From Siphonodentalium dalli (Eukaryota > Mollusca > Scaphopoda > Gadilida > Siphonodentaliidae), in the NCBI GenBank assembly GCA_032622095.1, contig CP136068.1, forward strand, positions 1,051,607 through 1,115,606: 64,000 bases of DNA, in the 5' to 3' direction. Numbering within the stretch: the stretch's first letter is position 1; every line of letters begins with the position of its first letter. Under the pieces are notes generated by a model. It was not told where the DNA came from and did no database searches. It worked only from the letters and a program-made list of their open reading frames with translations. The translations under genes were made by a program, and so were the position numbers. This document shows positions 58,054-64,000 of the stretch, one piece after another.

Positions 58054-58467
58054 GTTCGTTGTGCCTAATAAAACTGCAAGACAGAGTTCGCCCACTCGCT
58101 ATGCTGGTTTGACCACTACAGTCACGTACATACTGTAGGGATTTATTTGAGTTTGCTTTAGTAAAGGCTTTTGTCGGTTACAACTCATTCTGCATTATTT
58201 TTTAAAATTAAAATGCTCGTATTCAAGTGGGAATTGACAGGAGTTTATCAAATTAGCCACCAAATGTCAGATTTATTCCAGGGCAATAAACTACGTCATA
58301 ATTTGCTCTGTAATGGAGGCAAGATGTCACGCCTGGAAATTCAACATTCGTTTTTTTCCATATTTAGCAATTTTGCAAAGATATCATCAAGCTATTAGGT
58401 TAGTGAGCTATCCCAACTACTCATCTCCGGTACTACAGAAATCGAACATCGAACAGATTTGTTTTAA
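58054..58467. other. Lectin gene intron 3, first part
   Basis: No supported feature; short frames at 58171-58398 and beyond lack splice context. Confidence 0.3.
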
Positions 58468-58857
58468 CCCTTTACCCAACAGAAGGGCCCTGTGCCAATG
58501 CATTCTCTTATATATGCGAGTCGACCATAGGTCGCCTCGCATATATAAGAGAATGCATTGGCTTAACACATTAAAAATTATAAAATTGTTAAAGAATGTA
58601 AGAAAAAATGTTTAAAAGTGTTAATTTTTTTTTTTTTAGGCCAATGCATTCTCTTATATATGCGAGGCGACCTATGGTCGACTCGCATATATAAGAGAAT
58701 GCATTGGCACAGGGCATAACTGTAACTATCACAATGTGGTCAAGGAGCCGGTTCCAATGATATCCATATTTGTATGGTTCTATTGAGACAGACCGAAGAT
58801 ATTTTAGGCTGTTGAAGCTTTATTTGGCCGGTTTTGGCCGGTTTGTTGGGTAAAGGG
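58468..58857. mobile_element. piggyBac-like MITE containing a nested hairpin-pair element
   Basis: Outer ends CCCTTTACCCAACA (58468) and TGTTGGGTAAAGGG (to 58857) are inverted repeats flanked on both sides by TTAA (58464-58467, 58858-58861), the diagnostic piggyBac target. Inside, 58487-58714 is a second element: ends CCCTGTGCCAATGC / GCATTGGCACAGGG, and two ~64-bp palindromes (58497-58560 and 58642-58705) identical in design and almost in sequence to those at 46541-46605 and 46827-46891. No coding capacity. Confidence 0.75.
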
Positions 58858-60109
58858 TTAATTAGATTTTGGAGGATAAAATTTCACAACCTCGAAAATT
58901 GGTGACAGAGTCACTGAATCACGTTTATATCGCCGCAACAGTCATACATATACGGGAACGTGATTCATAATGCGCTTGAAACAAATTTATACATAGCTCA
59001 TTCGCTATCTTTTTGGTTGAGTTATTTACTTAATTGAAGAAAACTATGAATATTCACTTTGAGAAAATTGTGACGTATATACGTTATCGGGCCTGTAGGT
59101 TATAATACACCAAATACAAATTAGTAGTGTGATTTCCCCTGGGACCCCCAAGCTAGGATCAGCATAACAAACATCGTGGCAGCTGAATGGTCAATGATAC
59201 ATGGATGAAAAGTGTAGGAAAAAATGCACGTGTTTCTCGACGAGAATCGTCATTTTTTCTCTCAATTTTACGGGTAGTGTGACGTTTGCCAAACTGCAGT
59301 GTGAAGCAGTACGTTGACAAGTACTTTTGGGCACATTTTCGTGTGTCTAAAAGGACGTTCTTTAATTTTTAATACTCGTGCAGGGTCAACCCTTTCATGC
59401 GATTACAGGCCAGCGGGATTTGTTAACACTGAGGCCTATGCAAATCATTTGGTGAATTGTAACCAGTATTCATCTAATAACTATTATACCGTGCCACTCA
59501 CGTATTCACTGATATTCAATGTTGAAGAAATTCGACCGACACATTATGTCATGTGTGATTTATACACAATTTTGTTTAAGATCAAATTAAAAACTTATTG
59601 TGTAGAATTTATACACATTTGTTCTAACAGTGTACCCCCTTGGAACATTAGTTTTTAGTGAATTTCACCAATGTTTATCACCTATCAGGGGTGAAAACTA
59701 CTTCACGTGTTTCATTTATAGTCAGCGGAGAAGACCATAATATCTGCAAGCTGTTTTAAACTAAATCCAAAGTAAAATATTGTATTTGGATAAAAATTGC
59801 ATGATTTAGGAGAATACTTGTTTTGGCCTCCGGACACCAACCATCCGGGGGACATTGTGTATCGCAATTTGTTTTACCCCCCCCCCCCCCCTTGTTTAAT
59901 CTAGCAGGGAATATTTGTGCCAAATTGCGTTTTTTTTTACATCCAATTTCATTCGTTATTGCACAGACTGCAACAAGCCACTAGCAATTGGCGACTAGCA
60001 ACAAGCATTCCACCTTCGGATTTCCATATCTGGTGGTGGAAAATTTGAAAGCGAAATGAAAGTGATGTTGTATTTTATCGATGCATCGATGTTTCTTCTT
60101 GGCCGCCGT
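58858..60109. other. Lectin gene intron 3, middle
   Basis: A plus-strand frame of 114 residues (59314-59658) contains cysteines and aromatic residues, but no known domain and no clear splice sites; I leave it unassigned. C-run at about 59877-59890. Confidence 0.3.
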
Positions 60110-60575
60110 CGCAGTGGATAAACCGTATAAACCCGTAATCGGAAGTCGCTTTCGACTAGGCGAGACCATTCTATTTTTAGAACAAACTTCTGTCGAAGAA
60201 TCAAAACAACACCATAAAACAAGTTTTCAGACCGGATAGATGGTTTCCCAACAGCTATAAACGTAAGTATATATTGTACATACAGATTTGCATATCGCAA
60301 GCGGGCTCCATTTGAGCGAAGGACTCTTTTTATAGATAAACACGGCCTTTGATCACTTCAGAAAATAATTTTCTAGCAAAAATTCCCTCTTCAAATGTCA
60401 TTCTAACACACATACAGCATCGGTCGGAAATCCCACTGTATTCCAACAGAAAGGTCGTTATGTTTGCAACATACATTGACATTACCTTGGCTCGTGTGTG
60501 TTCACAATCTGAAAGTAGAGACTATTTATTATGACACCCACTTTTCTGTCTCTGTACGGATAGTTGTGTACGACG
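60110..60575 (+). repeat. Left arm of a long inverted repeat
   Basis: Reverse-complementary to 62115-62567: AGTGGATAAACCGTA, CCGGATAGATGGTTTCCC, AACGTAAGTATATATTGTACA, ATGTCATT near 60398 and GACATTACCTTGGCTCG all have partners in the right arm in mirrored order. Identity is roughly 80% by eye. Confidence 0.75.
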
Positions 60576-62114
60576 ACAGTCACCAGTTGCGACGTTGTAC
60601 AGGAATCGTGCAGTATATGTTCCGTTGGACCCATTTAAACATGACTATGTCTTCTAAATGTCTTGCCATTGAACTTATAGACTCTGTCTGAATCAAACAA
60701 GGTATTCTTATTTACATTTAGCGACTTTTATTCGACTCAGCAAGTAAGAAAACTGTATTTGGGATGGAGGATATATGTTATGTTCTGTGATGAAATTGTG
60801 TATACGTGTGAATTTACTAACAAAAAATACATGTCGTATATGCACCATCGTCTTATATTTGCAGCGATGTGGCGAAGGGATCATGACTGCGAGTGCCTAC
60901 TTTGGTATCGCTACATGTATTTGACTGGCCAGTCCCGAAAAGTCTTCGAGTCTTCGAGTTGCACCTCTTGGATTGAAATTTTCCAGCAGAGACTAACTGG
61001 CAAACGATTGGAGAAAATTACCCCCCCCCCCACAACCTCACCTTGCCCATTGGTAAATCGATCCAGTTTCATATTGAAAACCCCAAAAAATACAATGGAG
61101 CGAGTAGATAGCGCCCCACACCACCAAGTCCCTGGATACAGGACTATTTATATACATGTATGCCCACATTTACGACAAAACATGGACGTATTTTGTCCAG
61201 GCCCACAGGTGATTTTTAAATATTTTAAAATTATTTTGTCCCAAACTTTTGCTGGCATTTTTACTCGAAATTCTACATTACCGTGTAAATATTCGAGTAA
61301 ATTTTGTTAACAAATATTGTTTACAAAAATAGCAAATTAAAGGCATAGCATCGTTAATTGCACTAAACACCTCATAAAGTAAGTCCCCCTCATATAATAC
61401 CCTATATCTCCTGTGTTATTCGTCCGATCGTGTTAAAATTTTTGAATTCATTAAGAACATGGTAAATGCAGTACATTGCGATAGTTATTTATCCCGATAG
61501 TTTTCTAATTTTCCTCTGATTTCTGCTTGATTCGACAATCTATATGGGGATTGTGAATGTTTGAACCACCCATACATATCTGGTCCGCTTCATGGTGGAC
61601 CAAGCAACGCATAATGCCATAAATGTATTGGATACACCCTCATGTCGTTCGTAGAATTGTTTTTTTCACCGAATGTGATAAAAAAAAATCATTTCAAGAG
61701 ACTGGCCATTTAGTTGTTAAGCGGTCTCTCGTACAATCAGTTGCTTAAAATGTGGCTGAGTTTTCTTGTCGCATTCGGTGAGAAACCCATCCTTCGAGTG
61801 ACCTGCTTTACGGCTAGTTTGCCTTCAATAAATCTATATATATCTGCCATATGGGGTAGGGGTCCTTTCGAGTGAATGTAGTGGACCATATATAATTTCA
61901 GCAGCACGGTATCTATTGATAAACGTTATTACGTTAGGTGCTTGAATAAGAACATCGAGAATCGGAAACCGGATGTGGAACGGAACAGTGTCTTCGTCGT
62001 GCGATTCGCGAAGGTTAATAATGACCATCTGGAGGTGGAACATGTCTAATATAGAAACCTAATTCATGGTTTCCTCTTTGCACACAAATCCCATCATCAC
62101 AACTTGACGTACAA
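60576..62114. other. Spacer of the long inverted repeat
   Basis: Holds the longest unassigned frame in the region (60759-61310, plus, 183 residues; tryptophan-, cysteine- and proline-containing, no recognised domain). It could be a remnant of whatever mobile element carries the arms, but there is no positive evidence that it is expressed. Confidence 0.3.
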
Positions 62115-62567
62115 ATTTTCGACAACTCTTGATCAGCAACTTAAACAACTATGCGTACAGAGATCAGATTATGAATACACCCGAGCCAAGGTAATGTCAA
62201 TATATGTTGCACACATAACGGCCTTTCCGCTGCAATATAGTTGGATTTCCGACAATTGGTGTATATGTGTTAAAATGACATTTGAGGTGGGAATTTTTGT
62301 GAGAAATTTTTTTTCTGAAGTGATCAAAGGCCGTTTTTATCTATAAACAGAATACTTCGCTCAAATGGAGCCTGCGTTCGATCGGCAAATGTGTATGTAC
62401 AATATATACTTACGTTTATAGCTGTGGTGAAACCGTCTATCCGGTCCGAAAACTAGTTTCCATGGTGTTGTTTTGATCCTTCTGTTGTATTTATGTTCTA
62501 AAAATCGAATTTTTCGTCTTGGCGGAAGCGATTTCCGATTCTATGTTTGTACGGTTTATCCACTGTG
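62115..62567 (-). repeat. Right arm of the long inverted repeat
   Basis: Mirror partner of 60110-60575 (for example GAGCCAAGGTAATGTC, TGTACAATATATACTTACGT, GTTTATCCACTG). Together with the 1.5-kb spacer this makes a foldback-like structure within the last intron of the lectin gene. Confidence 0.75.
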
Positions 62568-62846
62568 TTTCTGTGTGTTTCGTGTGCTTTTCCAGGGATA
62601 CAAACGGCACAACTCTATATTTCAGCTTGCTTACGAATGCCTTCTAGATACATTGCATGAGGTGGTCCACATTTGTGCTAAATCGGACGTATTGCTGAAT
62701 TGGTAAGAAAGCGGGAAAATGGTGACATAATAATAGGCATTGAGTTATATTTATATATATTATTTTTGCAGTGTTGTCGCAGTTCTTATTGTGTTGACAA
62801 TACAATCTAAAAAATAATGACGGCAAACATATATTTTGTTTTATAG

Positions 62847-63124
62847 TGTTGGGTGGATGTCATTGTGTTTCCAAAAAGCAGCTACAACTACAAAATGACG
62901 AAATCGAGGAAATAACTAAACGTTTGAGGGAGGCTCTCACACTTCAGAGGAACGCCACACTTAAACATTCAATGACCAAAGGATGCAGAGAAGACAATCG
63001 GTTAACGGCGACAATGACCGGGGTGGTATGGGTCATCGTACTGGGAGCCGTATTGGGTCTCATCGCCATACTAGACCTATCCGCCCATGCTCATCACATA
63101 CTCCGCTGCTTTAAGCGACAATAA
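62847..63124 (+). CDS. Last lectin exon: coiled coil, membrane segment, short tail
   Basis: Acceptor TATTTTGTTTTATAG. With one base carried in (phase 1, as left by the stalk exon) it encodes LGGCHCVSKKQLQLQ, a heptad-like helix (NDEIEEITKRLREALTLQR), a hydrophilic bridge, and a single membrane-spanning segment GVVWVIVLGAVLGLIAILDL. A ~17-residue cytoplasmic tail follows, with His and basic residues ending CFKRQ, then TAA at 63122-63124. The order lectin, stalk, helix, membrane segment, short tail implies a type I cell-surface receptor or adhesion protein; the helix suggests dimerisation. The tail has no recognisable signalling motif. Confidence 0.75.
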
Positions 63125-63573
63125 TTATGTTTATCCGAAATTACACAAAATATGAATACATATGGATAATCAAAACTAGATCTTTGACACGGGTACATAT
63201 TAATTCATAATATTATATAATTGAGGCAAGTTTGGTTATGCATGTATGGAGATTATCTTGATGAAGACTGAAGACATTTCACTGATTTATTAGCAAAAAA
63301 ATAAATAAAAAAACATCGATTTTGTACCCATTTTTTTTTTACAAAAGAATAGTGGACAGACAGATGAAAACAGGACTGCATCCAATCCGCACAACCACTA
63401 ATTGGTTTGAATTAGCTATAACTTGTAAAATCATGTATATGCAATGTTCAAGTAATCTGGGTTAAAATAAAATACGTTCAATCAATTCAACTAGTTATTC
63501 CTCTGGAGTTATAATTCCAAACCAATATAACAAATGGACCCCTAAAGATCGAGTACAGATTCAACCATCTTCA
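63125..63573 (+). other. 3' UTR/duplicated flank of the last lectin exon
   Basis: Sequence after the stop (ATCCGAAATTA, CTAGATCTTTGA, TTATTAGCAAAA) is repeated after the decayed copy at 63735 onward, so the duplicated unit includes exon plus 3' flank. AAATAAAATA near 63465 is a possible polyadenylation signal. Confidence 0.5.
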
Positions 63574-63735
63574 TTTACAAAAAAGCAGATTCTATCACAA
63601 AAACAACAATGCATGGAGGACAATCGTTTGATGGCAGCCTGTGTGATACTGTTGGAAGCCGTGTTTGAACTCATCGCCATCTCAGACCTATCCGTCCACG
63701 CTGATGAAAAAATCCGCTGTTTCAAGTGCCAATAA
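63574..63735 (+). pseudogene. Decayed copy of the last lectin exon
   Basis: Reads KKQILSQKQQ, then CMEDNRLMAACVILLEAVFE and LIAISDLSVHADEKI, then RCFKCQ and a stop at 63733-63735. It aligns with the end of the exon at 62847-63124 (GCREDNRLTA, LGLIAILDLSAHAHHI, RCFKRQ) but lacks most of the coiled-coil part and several residues of the membrane segment, which is now broken by Glu. No acceptor in phase 1 is obvious. The following ~200 bases also match the flank of the original. It could be a retired exon or an alternative terminal exon. Confidence 0.7.
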
Positions 63736-64000
63736 TTATATGTTCATCCGAAATTATCCAACATGTATAATGAAGTCTAGATCTTTGAAACGAGTGCATA
63801 TAAATTCATAACACTATTTAATTCGGGTAATTTTGGTTCAGCATGTATGATGATTATCTTGGTGGAAAATTTTCACTGATTTATTGGCAAAATACAAAAA
63901 ACATTGATTTTGTACCCATTGTATCCCCATTTCGATCACCTCAAATTTATATTTTCCATGACTTTTTTTGTAATAACATTATCTATGCTTGTAATCAGGG

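Noticed and set aside
57560-58138. 192-codon Asn/Asp-rich frame across the triplet tract
   Set aside because: It has no splice sites and is a frame shadow of the triplet repeat; the Thr frame has an acceptor, a donor and phases that match the flanking lectin exons.
1-64000. CRISPR arrays, prokaryotic operons, rRNA or tRNA genes
   Set aside because: Spaced GT-AG exons, LTR/LINE/Helitron elements and absence of operon structure show animal DNA; repeats here have no unique-spacer architecture, and I found no convincing tRNA cloverleaf or rRNA sequence by eye.

Overview
This is eukaryotic, almost certainly invertebrate animal, DNA: AT-rich, with GT-AG introns of several kb, short scattered exons, and a very dense load of transposable elements and minisatellites. 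The mix of repeats (Helitron/Helentron-type elements with ~145-bp core repeats, LINE relics of CADD/YADD type, a Ty3/gypsy element, hAT and piggyBac-like MITEs) and a C-type-lectin gene suggest a marine lophotrochozoan, most likely a bivalve mollusc. The taxon is an inference from repeat style, not from a marker gene.

Layout. 1-735: tandem array, ~153-bp unit. 1562-10212 (minus strand): exons of a P-loop (AAA-like) ATPase gene, apparently with acidic, partly duplicated tail exons and a C-terminal PHD finger; one core exon carries an in-frame stop. 11167-16188: two tandem, near-identical copies of a 2.5-kb foldback-type element. 16395-19500: tandemly duplicated, decayed LINE reverse transcriptase. 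22158-22600: minus-strand LINE tail. 22806-32461: a complete Ty3/gypsy LTR retrotransposon with 490-bp LTRs (4 differences). It has a gag with a CCHC knuckle and a textbook -1 frameshift signal (T TTA AAC, 5-nt spacer, 8-bp stem) leading into pol; pol is broken by one stop and three frameshifts. 33330-34921, 38560-39441 and 48890-50340: Helentron-like repeats. 36570-37149: hAT MITE with a perfect 8-bp target duplication. 37726-38459: three 247-bp tandem copies. 39624-42975: 59-bp satellite split by a truncated LINE.

43798-63124 (plus strand): four phase-compatible exons of a probable type I membrane protein: C-type lectin domain (two exons), threonine-rich mucin-like stalk built from an ACA/ACG repeat, then a coiled-coil/transmembrane/short-tail exon. 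A decayed copy of the last exon lies at 63574-63735. Its introns hold a Helitron, hairpin-pair palindromes, a decayed nuclease-like transposon gene, a ~43-bp minisatellite, a piggyBac-like MITE with nested palindromes, and a ~460-bp inverted repeat.

Only the ATPase/PHD and lectin loci look like host genes; neither 5' end is visible. All splice junctions were read by eye and have no transcript support here. The most notable single signal is the frameshift element at 25016-25060.
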